NCBI RefSeq assembly: GCF_004193775.1
Contig: NC_041003.1
Coordinates: 40,677,611-40,741,610 of the forward strand
DNA length: 64,000 nucleotides
Reading direction: 5' to 3'
From: Glycine soja
Lineage: Eukaryota; Streptophyta; Magnoliopsida; Fabales; Fabaceae
Positions 13,401-25,965 of this stretch are shown piece by piece. Positions within the stretch are counted from its first letter, which is position 1; each line of letters opens with the position of its first letter. The notes beneath the pieces were generated by a model. It had not been told where the DNA came from, ran no database searches, and was given only the letters and a program-made list of their open reading frames with translations. The translations under genes were made by a program, and so were the position numbers.

Positions 13401-13645
13401 ATAACTATGAAACTTATCTTTATGAGGTCCTGATCCTCTCTAGTGGCTAGACTGACGTTAACTGTTGGTCTTGGCTGATCCAAGCTTCTTGTAGTCAACC
13501 TTCTGAGCTGAGTGGATTGTCTAGTTTTCCTAGACGTGCCATCGAAAGGGATCTCGACCTGTGTAGGTGACGGTGGGGGTGTCGTCATTCTGTGCACACA
13601 ACTAAAACAACCAAAATTGAGCACAACAATCAATAAGAGTAACAT
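10450..13645 (-). pseudogene. CACTA second ORF: En/Spm plant transposase-like N part plus degenerate Ulp1/C48-like domain
   Basis: The minus-strand exons begin near 13618 (MTTPPPSPTQVEIPFDGTS, Arg/Thr-rich). They continue through GRDDILNTAIGKPEHPGRVR and TGVTISQYFGPT (12508-12400), a Glu/Lys-rich coiled segment, ISTKG/VALGKQFDN-like blocks (12268-11834), and GDKCLNISILQLWLM (about 11500). Further exons give the Ulp1-like fold: AHWQLLVLCP (about 11100), VPQWIKAK, NYECGYYVMHWIW (about 10720) and WFSDGTT (about 10540). His and Cys of the protease are present, but the usual acidic residue region reads WFCSL. Stops between blocks include introns and true lesions. In this family the protein accompanies the TNP2 transposase. 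Confidence 0.75.
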
Positions 13646-13770
13646 AAATGTTGGTTACACTCAGTATATGACATTTAGTAATCCACACAGACATTTAATA
13701 ATGTTAAATGACAATTTTATCATATTCAAAAAACATAAATTTATTACTATCATGCATTTAGAGTGATGCA

Positions 13771-16700
13771 TTACCAGAAAAATTCGAAGCAGGTAACTTC
13801 GTTATTCTCCCATAACCCTTCATGATAATCATGTCTAGTTGCATGTTCAACATCATCTTCATCGGTGGCCGAGATCACGAGTATTTGTGTAGTGATAGGT
13901 GGCATGCCAGTGACAGCAAATGTTTCACCATCACTATACTCGGTGATTTCAAATTTATGCCTTGTACAACCATTAACCATTTCGGGTCACACGGATCTTG
14001 GACATAAAAAACTTGTCTAGCTTGCACTGCCATAATGAATGGGTCGTCATTGTAACCACCCTTTTCGAGGTCAACTAAAGTAAACCCCATCTTGTCTTTG
14101 CGTACCCCGCTATTTGCATTAACCCATCGACAATTGAACATAGGAACTCTAAATTGATTGTAATCAAGCTCCCAAATATCTTCAATCACTCCATAGTACA
14201 ACATTGATGCGTTAATCAGATTGTTATCACAAACACTAGTAAAGTGATCTGACTCACCGTCAACACTAACCCCACTATTATGCACGGTACTTCTTGCATC
14301 CTATGATTTTGTATAGAAAGCATAGTCATTGATTTCATATCCCTGCCACATGGGCACATTCATATTTGGCCCAATAGCTAACAATCGTAGCGTATTAGAA
14401 ACAGTGTCATCAACAAAAATGGAGTGCTTGAACCACTTAACGAAAGTTCTATTGTGTTCCTGCAACAACCTCATCTTGTTCATTTTTAGGTTCTTTCAAC
14501 CAAATGTTCTTTGTGAGAATATATGTACGACATAACCTCTGCTGTGTTGTTTAGGACATATAAATGAGCTTGGGACAGATGTTGTCAATCCATGGTTACA
14601 AAATTAAATCCTCGAGTTCCCCTACCTTGAGTCGTGGTCTGATGACGACTTTGCGGAACCACGACCGGCTGTGCGTTACTTATATAATCTAAGCAAAACT
14701 CTATTGCTTCTTCAACAACATATCTTTCAACAATGGTTGCTTCTGGACAATATTGATTCTTTGTATATCCTTTTAGCACCTTCATGAACCTCTCAACCAG
14801 ATACATCCATCGTAAATAAATCAGGCCACACAATCGTATCTCGCGAACTAGATGAACAATTAAGTGAATCATTATGTCAAAGAATGCGGGGGGAAAATAC
14901 ATCTCCAATTGACAAATGATTATGACGGCTTCATTCTCTAGGTTATCCAATTGTGATGGGTCAATAACCTTGCTGCAGATAACATTAAAGAAAAAACACA
15001 ACCGAGTGATGGCAGTATGAACTTTTTCAGGCAAGATTCCACGAATGGCCACTGGTAACAGTTGTTACATTAGTACGTGGCAGTCATGGGATTTCAGGCC
15101 AATCAATTTCAATTCCTTAATTGACACAAGACTCTTGATATTTGAAGAGTATCCTTAAGGAACTTTCACATTTACTAGACAATGACAAAAACTTTTTTTC
15201 TCAACCGTTGACATTGTGTAACATGCTGGGGGCAAATATGTTCGAGTACCATGTAAAATTGGATGTAGTTGCTCTCGTATACTCAACTCGACCAAATCCA
15301 GACGAGATTTTACACCATCTTTTGTCTTGTCCTTAATGTTAAGAAGGGTGCCAATCAAACTATCACACACATTTTTCTCCACATGCATAACGTCCAAACA
15401 ATGTCGAACATCTAGATTGCACCAATATGGGAGATCAAAGAATATCAACTTCTTTTTCCATATGTTCTTCGCAAACAAGTCTTTTTTTTGTGTCTTACCA
15501 AAGGTAGTTACTATGTCTCTAACTCGATGATAAACATAATGTCCACGTAATGGTTCAGGTGCACTTTCAATCTCATTATCTCCATTAAATGCCTTTTTCA
15601 AACGCCTATATGGGTGATTACGACTTAAAAATCTTTTGCGCCTTGTATAGACTGTCTTCTTCCCATGGGTTAGTTGGACGTAACAAGTATTTTTTTCACA
15701 AATAGGATATGCGTGGTGTCCTTTGACACTATATCCGCTCAAATTACCATAAGCGGGAAAATCGTTAACAGTACAAAAGACCATAGCACGTAGGTTGAAT
15801 GAATGTTTTTCATTTGCATCATAGACTTCAACCCCGTCTACCCACAATTTTCTTAGGTCTTCAATTAAAGGAGCCAAATAGATGTCAATATTATTTCGAG
15901 GTTGTTTTGGATCGGCTATCATCATGGACAATAACATGTATTTTCGCTTCATGCACAACCACGGAGAAAGGTTGTAAATCATTAATAATATGAGCCACGA
16001 ACTATGATTGGTGGTCAAGTTACCAAAAGGATTCATTCCATTTGAAGCTAGCGCAAACCTTAGGGTTTCTAGGCTCCTGAGCAAAAGTTGGATACAAGGA
16101 ATCAAATGTCTTCCATTGTGTACAATCAGCGGGATGTCTGATCAGCCCATCCATTCTTCTTTCATCTACATGCCTCCTTGAGTTTTTTGAATCTTGCACA
16201 CTGGCAAAAAATCACTTCAACCTAGGTATTATTGGCAAATACCAACAAACCTTTGCTGGATGAGTACTGCTTGTGCCCGAACCTTCACTGCCTTCCCCAT
16301 CGTTGGCCTTGTATCGCGAAACTCCGCACGTGGGGCAGAATTGCATGTCAGCTAACTCATTTCGGTACAGAATGCAGTCATTCGGACATGCATGGATTCT
16401 TTGGTACTCCATGCCAATGGGACATAATATCTTCTTTGCTTCGTAGTGACTCTTGGGTAAGGTGTTATCTTCAGGAAGCATATTTTTCAACAACAAAACC
16501 AACTCAGTGAAGCTTTTGTCACTCCACCCAAATCTAGCCTTCAAGTTAACCAAAGCTAACACAGTTGATAACCTACTGAAGCTTTTGCATCCAACATACA
16601 ATGGCGTCTGCGCATCTGTTTGAAGATCATCATAAATATGTGCATGAAAATCCTGAAAGCCCTCTTGCCCAAGATCATGTATCATGTCTTCCATTCGATC

Positions 16701-16982
16701 TCCGCTTTCTACCTGAATCGGCTCAGGTTGAGATGTTGTTGTATGACCATGCAATTCACCATGCCATATCCATTTTGTGTAAGTCGGGCTAAACCCATCA
16801 CATATCAGATGCGATCTAATGTCATTCAAGGACTGCCGCCTCCCGTTGACACATTTAACACAAGGGCATAAATACTTTGCATCTATAGCTGGTGCATTTA
16901 CTTGGGCAAATGCCAAAAACTCTTCAACCCTGTTTTCATACGCTTTGTTTATGCGAGGTGCTGTAATCCAACTTCGATCCAT
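13771..16982 (-). pseudogene. CACTA transposase (TNP2/TNPD-like), broken
   Basis: The minus-strand start MDRSWITAPRINKAYENRVE opens a transposase-associated domain with CPCVKCVN (about residues 1-85). The TNP2 domain (PF02992 type) follows: FGWSDKSFTELVLLL, CPNDCILYRNEL, CPTCGVSRYK, ASNGMNPFGN, YLAPLIEDLRKLW, FPAYGNLSGYSVKGHHA, RRLKKAFNG, DVMHVEKNVCDSLIGTL. After that come a DUF4218-like block (LCQLEMYFPPAFFDI-like, 15052-14700) and a DUF4216-like block (YYGVIEDIWELDY, ARQVFYVQDP, 14200-13980). Lesions include a TGA at 16212-16214, an extra base near 16060, stops near 15155, 15065 and 14300, and a frame change near 13950. The expected role is cut-and-paste transposition; this copy cannot encode the whole protein. 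Confidence 0.9.
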
Positions 16983-18121
16983 GGTCGATGTTCTGTAATA
17001 CTACCTACGTCATACTTAATGCATGCCAATCTCTTTTTTTTTTGTCATTCAAAGGTGTGGTCCTATCCCATTCAGGAACACTTTATTTTTTTTACTCATT
17101 TTTATGTACAAGTTAAGTACGATATGGTAAATTTGATTAAATTTTGGCAACATTTTGCATTGGTCTCCAAGTGCACAAAATGAAACAGGTCATGTGAGTT
17201 GACCATGTTTAAGTATGCACCCGGAGAACAAAGCCATATGCAGTCAACCGAAACTTAATCAAATATACCAAGACATACATAACATGTAACTGTGAATGAA
17301 GTAAAAAATATAGATGCTCCCAAACTGTCCAAACGAACAGTTCAAGATCCAATAAAGTGATTAATCCAAATTGTCCGTATTAATCCCTTTTTTGAATCTT
17401 GAACGGGAAACTAAGGGTCTCTCAGCATGCACTACAAATTACTAATCCACAACTTAGATAATGGTATAACAATATAATTAGCTTATGAACATAAGTATGA
17501 CATACATACCTGGAAAGATACGTGTAAGAATCCTAGAACTGCGATGATGGGAGGGAGTAGAGCACCAGCTTATTACCAGAAAACCGCCTAAAATTCCTTC
17601 TTTGCAAAACAATTTCCTACAACGAATCAAAACAGAACCAATATTTTTAACAAATGCACAAAAGGTTAAACAATATCAAGGTTCAAATTATAATAGCAAA
17701 TGATAAGCATGTATTGGACATCTGTTTTATTTGCTGCTATGACATCAGTGTTTTCCTATAGGACTATTTTAAATTTTCTGCCCAGTTGATGTTCAGGTTT
17801 TTCTTAAAGCTAGGCGGGCAAAAATCCAGATACCAAGCATACATATATAGATGACTCCAAAGCACAGTAGCTAGTAATAGCCTGCTAAGGTAGTTTTGAA
17901 GGGGATAAACACAAGCTTATGTGAATGTCATTGACCTACTGTCATCTACATTGCCAATTCTAGCGCACGTTAAATTAACTCTTTATGAAGCTCAATATAT
18001 TTTCAGTTGAACTTAATTTAAACATTATCGTCATGACAGCAGTGGGAAAGTGTTTGGAGGGAGAAAATAACGTAGCATTGCTAGCATTGGTAGAACCTGC
18101 CAGTTTATTACAATTGTCATA
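16983..18121. other. CACTA interior upstream of the transposase start
   Basis: No gene recognised. It would hold the transposase promoter and 5' leader, with possible untranslated exons near 17510-17620, but I cannot define them. Confidence 0.35.
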
Positions 18122-19030
18122 ATGAGCTGGCTTGGGAGGAGAGATGCCTTGGACTAGATGCCATTTTGTGGTTGCTCCATAGGAGTTGTTGATGGTTGCA
18201 TCTATGCATTAGAAGGATTTTCAAGATCTTCAACAATTAAATATGTTTGGCAGTATGATCCCATTAAAAACTCTTGGGCTGAGGCTAGTCCAATGTCAGT
18301 TGGCAGAGCCTATTGCAAGACAGGTATATTAAATAATAAGCTTTATGTTGTTGGAGGGGTTACTAGGGGTCGTGGTGGACTAATCCCTCTGCAATCTGCA
18401 GAAGTATATGACCCTCATACATGCATGTGGTCCCTGTTACCTAGCATGCATTTTGCAAGAGCTCAAGTGTTGCCAACTGTTGTTTTGGCTGACTTACTGA
18501 AGCCTATTGCTGGCTTCATACAAAGGAAGGTTATTCGTTCCTCAAAGTTTGTATTGCTGGCCATTTTTTGTTGATGTTGGGGGTGAAGTTTATGATCCAA
18601 ATTTAAATTCATGGCTTGAAATGCCAATTGATATGGGTGAAGGCTGGCCTGCAAGGCAAGCTGGAACGAAATCGAGTGTTACGGTCGATGATGATCTATA
18701 TGCACTTGATCCTTCAAATTCTGTTGACAGTGCAAAGATCAAGGTATGTGATTATGAAGGTGATACTTGGAAAGTTGCAGCAGGAGATGTTCCTATTCAT
18801 GATTTCACCGAATTGGAATCTACTTATCTCTTCACTAGATTACTTGAAAAACTTCATGTAATAACTAAAGATGCTAATCACAACATTATGGTGTTGCAGG
18901 ATGACATGCAAAATGAACATGTTGAGTCAGCTTTCTCTCAATGAATATTGTCATCACCAGATAACTCATTCAGTGAAGATGCTGAATCTTCTGCAGAAAC
19001 ACAGGGAGAATTTTGGAAGGTTGTTGCTTC
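18122..19030 (+). pseudogene. Captured F-box/kelch-repeat gene fragment (At1g22040-like)
   Basis: The translation matches the kelch part of plant F-box/kelch proteins of the At1g22040 type: SWLGRRDALD*MPFCGCSIG, WQYDPIKNSWAEASPMS, GRAYCKTGILNNKLYVVGGV, SAEVYDPHTCMWSLLPSM, then after a frame change near 18500 SYKGRLFVPQSLYCWPFFVD, GEGWPARQAGTKSSV, LDPSNSVDSAKIKV, LHVITKDANHNIMVL. Two in-frame stops (18155-18157, 18942-18944) and the frameshift rule out a full product. The F-box itself is absent: only the C-terminal two thirds were taken. Full-length members act as substrate adaptors of SCF ubiquitin ligases. The fragment runs opposite to the transposase genes and lies wholly inside the CACTA element. 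Confidence 0.9.
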
Positions 19031-19915
19031 TCCCCCAGCCTGGTTTTTAATTTCTAGACCATCTCTGGTATTTTCCAGTACCTAAGATTGTTGCTTCTCA
19101 TCTTGGACCCACACTAGTAGATCTAGATCAAGTCTTAGTTGGAACTCTTTGAGAATTGCCACCGTGTTGCACTTGGATGGTCCCCTTTCCACCCAAACCA
19201 CCAAATAAATGCACATGTCCTCACATAGCCTTTCCAATCAGCTATATATTTTCTTCCTTGGTTATTCCTGTGGCCTCAAATTAATACTACACATTAATCA
19301 GCCACATTCAGCCTTGTTTTGCTTAAGAGTTCTAGAATTAGCTCAAGTTTTAATACCCACAACTTCAACATTGGGGTTCTCATACCAGCTGACACAAACA
19401 CCTGGTATCTTTGAAAAAAATAAAGGACTTTCCCCCTGAATACAGAGCCTAATTGCAGAACTTGGAGGGTCTGCACCTCCCAATGCCCAAAAGGCCCAAC
19501 CCTCTAAAATGAATAGATATCTCTCCCTCTCAACCTTTTGTTATTAATAATTGTCAAAATCCGAAAATAGCAACCCAGAAATTTGTGTTCTACTGCTAGA
19601 AAATTCTCATATAGTATTTAATTACAAGCCGACATGCTAATTGTTGCCCAAATTATTAGCTATTGACATGATTTTGGGAATAACAAAACTGATGATCCAG
19701 TCCATGACTTTTGAGCATCTTTTACAGCCTATTTAGAATGCTAATTTTTGCTCTACCTTTTCTTTTTGTGCAAAACCAGACTCCCAAAAATACCCTAGAA
19801 GTTTGTCTTATTTACCCGTATACTCAAGTTTAGAGATCAATTTACTAACTGAAATAGTGGAACCTTATACCTGAAGCCCATGCCATTGTTTCACTGTGAA
19901 ATTATTTGTTAACAG
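19031..19915. other. CACTA interior between the two captured fragments
   Basis: No protein family recognised. It may contain the 3' flank of the kelch gene and intron sequence preceding the kinesin exon. Confidence 0.35.
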
Positions 19916-20279
19916 ATTATTCATGACAAATCTCTAATTAAGAAATACCAGAAACAAATTTCAGTCCTCAAACTAGAACTTGATCAACTAAGGAAGGGGA
20001 TGCTAGTTGGTCTCAATCATGAGGAAATTTTGACCTTAAAGCAAAAGGTTTTTAGCCTTCTCTTATATTCATTTGAAGATTGTTGTTGTTAGTTGTTACA
20101 CATGCTTTCTGTGATTGTGTAACCATATTTGCTTCTGTATTATATAATATAAGAGTAGTTAGAAGAAGGTCAACTGAAAATGCAATCAACATTGGAAGAA
20201 GAAGAGGAAGCCAAGGCTGGTCTTATGAGTAGGATCCAAAGGCTAACCAAACTCATTATGGTTTCATCAAACAATGCAG
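19916..20279 (+). pseudogene. Captured kinesin-7 (KIN-7, CENP-E-like) gene fragment, two exons and an intron
   Basis: Exon A (19916-20047) follows an AACAG acceptor and encodes IIHDKSLIKKYQKQISVLKL, then ELDQLRKGMLVGLNHEEIL. Intron 20048-20158 has GT...AG ends. Exon B (20159-20279) encodes LEEGQLKMQSTLEEEEEAKA, then GLMSRIQRLTKLIMVSSNNA. This is the conserved coiled-coil region just after the motor domain of plant KIN-7 kinesins of the mitochondrial/chloroplast-annotated subgroup. The motor and the tail are absent. The retained intron shows capture at the DNA level. It lies within the CACTA element in the same direction as the kelch fragment. Confidence 0.88.
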
Positions 20280-20929
20280 TGAGATTGACACTAGCTGTAA
20301 CAACTTTTTTTTACTAAATCAGCCCCGTATGAAGGCAACCCCTAAGGAAATATCTAGCTTTACAAGACCTGGGTACAACAGGTTACATATTGTCGAACAA
20401 TATTCAAATATCATCAACTAAGTCTTGAAACTAGACCTAGGTCCCAATATCAGATTGTCGAACAATAACCAAAGTAACAAGCACAATAATAGAAGACAAC
20501 AACATCAACCTTTGAACTGTGCACAAAGTCATAAAAAACTACAATGTTATAGACGTTACCTTTAATGGGGTGCAGCTTCACAACAATGTGTGGCCGAGAC
20601 GTAGTAGACCACCAACAAGAACTAACAACCTGAGATGAGAACAAAGCAGAATTAATGAATGAAGGAATATAAGCAATGCAAATGAAGCTATATACAAACA
20701 TTACCTAAATGCGGCCTGAGCTTTGTCGGTGGCGACTGCAAACGGAAGAAGAAGCAACGCAGAGCTCTTTGTCGGAGACGATGCTCTAGGGCACGGAGTT
20801 CCTCTGTAGGTAGGGCACGTAGTTGTGAGTTCTGTGGTAATCAACCTTACTAGCGCACGACAATGTTAGAAAGGAAAAAGCACGTGCCCGCAACATGAAA
20901 CCATTTAGGATACAAAGACGGGTCTTAGT
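20280..20929. other. CACTA interior between kinesin fragment and right-end repeats
   Basis: No gene recognised. The sequence CAATATCAGATTGTCGAACAA recurs in part near 20390 and 20450, suggesting a small duplication. Confidence 0.35.
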
Positions 20930-21509
20930 CAAGACCGTCTTTGTATGGCAATAAAGTGGAACTCCGCTACGTGTGCCCAGCAAACATACAAAGACGAGTC
21001 TGAGTATAAGACCATCTTTGTATTTCAAAGGCTCAAATCACGTGGCCTCCACGTGAAACCACCAACGATATAAAGACGGGTCTTTGTATCCCAATGACGA
21101 AAATGATGACGTGTCTGCACCCTCAAATCATTAATGATACAAAGACGGGTTTGAGGATAAAATCGTCTTTGTATTTTAAAGCCTTAGATCATGTGGCCGC
21201 CACGTGAAACTACTAACGATACAAAGATGGTCTCACGACACGACCGTCTTCGTATAGTTGTCGGGTCACTCACGTGTTGGGCACGTGTAACCACTAACGA
21301 TACAAAGACGGTTCTCACCAAGAGACCGTCTTTATATGTTAACCACATAATTACAATTTGCCACGACGTCTGAATGTCTACGACGGGTATCTGCAAATGA
21401 CGTGATTCTGTTGCTTTTAATTACGAATATGCCATTGCCTCACCTTCTAAGAAGGTTGTCTACAGCCGTCATTGAATCAGCGATGTAGAAAGCACGTTTT
21501 GTAGTAGTG
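20930..21509. repeat. CACTA right end: TIR plus subterminal repeats
   Basis: Repeated ACAAAGACGG/CCGTCTTTGT motifs in alternating orientation, several preceded by CACGTGAAACCAC-like sequence, form units of roughly 80-100 bases. They end in a TCTACGACGG-type motif and TTTTGTAGTAGTG. The dominant motif differs from that of the left end. Confidence 0.88.
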
Positions 21510-22354
<845 letters not shown>

Positions 22355-22578
22355 TTAAATTTGTACATTTTCTATTGATGTAAAAAGCTGTGCAATAAAA
22401 ATGAGATAATTAGAAGAGAAGAGAGAAAATTATGAATAAAATGATGGATGTAATGAGAAAAAATATAAAAAATTAATTGTTGTATAAATAATATAACTCA
22501 ATGAATATTGATCATTTGAAGATTCAAAGCAAATACAAAAGGGAAGACAAAATCAAAGTCAAGGGAGAACTCACTCAC

Positions 22579-22587
22579 CATTTGGAT
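22579..22587 (-). other. 9-nt invertase mini-exon (part of the DPN active-site motif)
   Basis: Minus-strand ATCCAAATG, preceded by TGCAG and followed by GTGAGTG, so it has both splice signals. Plant invertase genes carry exactly such a 9-base second exon encoding the centre of the NDPNG nucleophile motif. Its survival in a pseudogene confirms descent from an intron-bearing gene rather than a retrocopy. Confidence 0.85.
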
Positions 22588-25500
22588 CTGCATGTGGCGA
22601 TGATTTATATCCGATCCACTGGACAGTACCGTGAAGGAATCTGAAAGCAAAGAATATCAGAACTCAATCATGAAGGAAAAAGGTTTGTTATGAATTTTAA
22701 CAGAAATAAAGACTCAATCCTAAGATGAGGAGTGGACATAAATAAGAAATTAGAGTTATAATTATATTAATTAGAAAATTAACAGATAGATAACAATTTA
22801 ATTATTTGTCATACATATATATGCACATTTTGTCACAAAGTTCAGCTATCAATTTTCATGCAATACCGAGTTTTCAACAAAAAAGGGTTAGTTTTCTTAA
22901 CCTATAACTCAAGTATATATTATAGTGCGTTCGAGAGAAATTCTTCAATGTGTGTGACTTATAATTGTTGCAAATTTAAATAATATAACCTGTCACATGT
23001 TAGATGATTAATTGGAGGTTCTTAATATATTTTATCGATTACTTATCTCAATTTTTTGGTCGGTTACTTTCTTGTATGGACTTGTGTATACAAGTTATGT
23101 GGACTTTTATTTTTACCTCCTCTTATGAGACTCTAACTATTTAAAAATTACTTTCCCAATAATTATTATGAGATTAAATAAATGAACTCGTTTGTAAAGA
23201 TTGTTAATATCTCTTTTCTTCAGTTTTTTTATCGGGCTCTTTTCTTCATTTTCACAATACTTAAATCCGACATAACTATTTAAAGGAACCGAATTCTTTT
23301 TTACCTATAGACCCACAAAGTTTATTACTAATGAAAACTAATTGACAATATACATATCATTATCTTAAATAATTACATGCACCCTTAGGTCATATAATTA
23401 CTTTACATTTTAAGTGATAATGTGTTTGTAATTGATTTAATTAGTTTAATCAATTCATGTGGTCAATGTTGTTATCTTTTATAATATGAGAATATTTATT
23501 TTTTAGAGTAAAAAAATAGTAGAATAACTAGTTTTTATTTTTAAAATTAATCGTGGCTGAATTTTGTTATCTGCACTAATTACTTTTAGAATGACGTTCA
23601 CTTGGGCTAACTATATTTATCAACGTGATATCAAATTAATTATCAACTATCAATTGTAAGGTTTAAACTACCCAATTATAATTAGATTTCATCAGAAAAA
23701 GAAAACGAAAACTAAGAAAATTCAGGGTTTGCTTCAGAAAATGGTTTTAATTAGTTTAATTTTATTTTTTTTATAATTTTTAAAACAAAAATAAAGTGAA
23801 ATAAATTGACATTTTTATAACTTTTCCAAAATAGAAAATATTTTCTCAAAACCAAATAAATCTTTATATACACAATGCTATATTTATATTTGTAAAGAAT
23901 AAAATAATCTTAGATCTTTTAATATAAAAAAAAGAAGAAGTAGGAATATGATAAAAATAAACAAATTAAAGTGTTTTGAATAAGAAAAAATTTATGTTAA
24001 AGGAGAATAAATTGTGAACCAGGACTATTTGCGTTTCTCATCACTGAGAAAAGGCACTGCATGTGCCCTGAGTCGTCCAAAATCAACACGTACGTTTGTA
24101 TGCACTTCCATATGTTGTTTCGAATACAATATGATAACAAAGCAAATAAGTTCGAAAACGCAAATCGTAAGACTGAGGTAACATTTCAAATGACCAACAT
24201 ATATGTTTGTGAGGCAAGTTATGACAAAGCATATGGTGTTATTTTTCCATATATATTAATGCAAGTTAGTCCTTCATCTACATTTGTGAGTGGTCCATGA
24301 CTTCAAAAAAACATTGGGAACATGGGGGCTATGGAACTAATTAAAGACAAGAAGGTTACAACCACTTGAGAGAGGAATAGGGTGAAATAGGCCACTCTTA
24401 TTTCTATTTAAACATTGCATTTTGGAATTTTGGTCACTCCCATCCTAGTGTTATTGGGATTTATAATTACTTTTTTTTAAGGAGAGATTCATAATTACTG
24501 TGAAGTTGGTTTCTATATTAGCACAAAAATGCACAAAGATAGGAAAAGGTGTTACATGCACTAAGTGCATGCAATATGAAAAGATAACAAAGGGCAAAGA
24601 AGAGAAATTATTATTTATTATATAGTCTCAAATGACTATGTTTTTAACTATTTTTTTACGTGGCATATAGTCTAATTTATTTATTTTTTAAAATTAACTA
24701 CGTATCATGTAAAAATTAATTGAAATCATGAATATGTGATAGTCCAAAATTACATGATAATTTCTACCTAACCATACCTCTCGTCAATTAAAAAAGGTAG
24801 CCCCAAAACCCCTTACTTTTTCAATTTTTTCAAGCACCTGACTAGATAGGTGCAAAAGAGTCCAATTACTATATCAGTGTCACTATCTTCATTTTCCCAA
24901 CAAAGTCTGGGATGCCACTACAACCTATTTCATGAAAAATACATATTGTCCCCAGATACTCAAATCTACACCGCACTAAAACACAACTACACAAGTTAGC
25001 TTGATGTATATATAAAAGAGTTCCGCTTTCATGATTGTGGAATCAACTAGAAGTTCATGCAGAAGTTATATATATTATGAGCTTATTAGCCTCATATATT
25101 TTTAATCCGGCCGATAATATGTGTTTCTTCATTACTAAGTGTTAAGGTGTTAATAATTGGAATGTAAACAACGTGATCGAGCGAGGGAGAAGAGAGAGAT
25201 CAGAAAGAATTTAGAGAGTGTGGATTTTTTTCATAATTAATGAATCAGAGTTGTCCTCATTTATACATAATTACAGTATTTATAGAGGCGCAAGAGATCT
25301 ATTGACGGGTAAGTTTGTTATGCCACATCTACACCTATTATTCGTGTTATATAGCCTACACCTTTAGTTATATATACATATGTCGGTTTCTCATCATACT
25401 TCAGCGTAGTTTTTTCAGACCCCGACCTATTGTGCTTATCTTTGGGATAATCCCATAAGAGTAAGCAAAATTATCTTAAGCCTAATTATACTAAGCAAAA

Positions 25501-25687
25501 GGTACTAAGTACTAACGATATTGTTTGGGCAGTGTATTATACTGTTATAGTCATAGTTGTAAGACAGTTATAATTAACAAACTATATAGAGAGAACAAGA
25601 ATCATAGCGAGGAAAATTAATTGTACTATTATTCGGGTTAGGGAGGTGGAAAAACTGCATGAGTAAGAAATTAACTGAAAACGTTAC
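22588..25687. other. Invertase pseudogene intron 1 region, enlarged
   Basis: About 3.1 kb between exon 1 and the mini-exon, AT-rich. A plus-strand open frame at 24061-24300 (79 codons) has no recognised family. A block at about 25153-25570 begins TGTTAAT and ends ATTAACA, with a minus-strand TATAAAT-like signal and TCTC-rich leader. It looks like a decayed Copia solo LTR, but I found no target duplication. Confidence 0.4.
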
Positions 25688-25875
25688 CATATATTGATCC
25701 AGTTCTTACGAGGTTGAAAATGGTATCCAGTTCTGTGAAGTTTGCTCACTGAAGGCGCTGAAATGGATTGAAGATCCGCGTATATGTAATGAAACGCTTC
25801 AACGCCATTGTTACAATTAATCACACAACAAAGGGTGAAAATTGCCATAACGGTGAGATAAATTGGAAGAGCCAT
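25688..25875 (-). pseudogene. Invertase pseudogene exon 1 (signal peptide and N terminus)
   Basis: The start [20 protein letters not shown] is a hydrophobic secretory leader. It is followed by [20 protein letters not shown], the conserved run-up to the NDPNG active-site motif. The exon ends with AATATATG before donor GTAACG. Family genes end AATG, so ATAT looks like a 4-base insertion that breaks the frame into the mini-exon. The start is supported by the leader and a TATA box about 83 bases upstream. Confidence 0.85.
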
Positions 25876-25957
25876 TAATTAGAATGAACCACGAAACAAC
25901 AATATTATATGAAAACGGAACGGGAGATTGTGAAGGAAGAGAGGGACCAATTGCTGT

Positions 25958-25965
25958 TATTTATA
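25958..25965 (-). promoter_or_regulatory. TATA box upstream of the invertase pseudogene
   Basis: Minus-strand TATAAATA, 83 bases before the exon 1 ATG, a normal plant core-promoter spacing. Confidence 0.6.

Larger units (their letters stand above)
5824..21509 (-). mobile_element. CACTA (En/Spm-type) DNA transposon, 15,686 bp, with captured host genes
   Basis: Both ends start CACTACTACAAAA (left 5824; right end is the reverse complement, ending TTTTGTAGTAGTG at 21509). The flanks are CAA (5821-5823) and CAA (21510-21512), the 3-bp duplication expected for CACTA elements, and the host invertase exon is continuous once element and one CAA are removed. Subterminal arrays of short motifs fill about 5843-6262 and 20930-21480. 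Transposase-type ORFs lie on the minus strand (10450-16982). Two host-gene fragments lie between them and the right end on the plus strand. Several stops and frameshifts in the transposase suggest this copy is not autonomous now, although the ends look intact. Confidence 0.95.

Noticed and set aside
20450..21396. Several open frames of 60-83 codons near the CACTA right end
   Set aside because: They overlap subterminal repeats and non-coding interior, and show repeat-derived peptide motifs only.
24061..24300. Plus-strand 79-codon frame in the invertase pseudogene intron
   Set aside because: No recognised motif, no splice or promoter context; kept only as a note in the intron entry.
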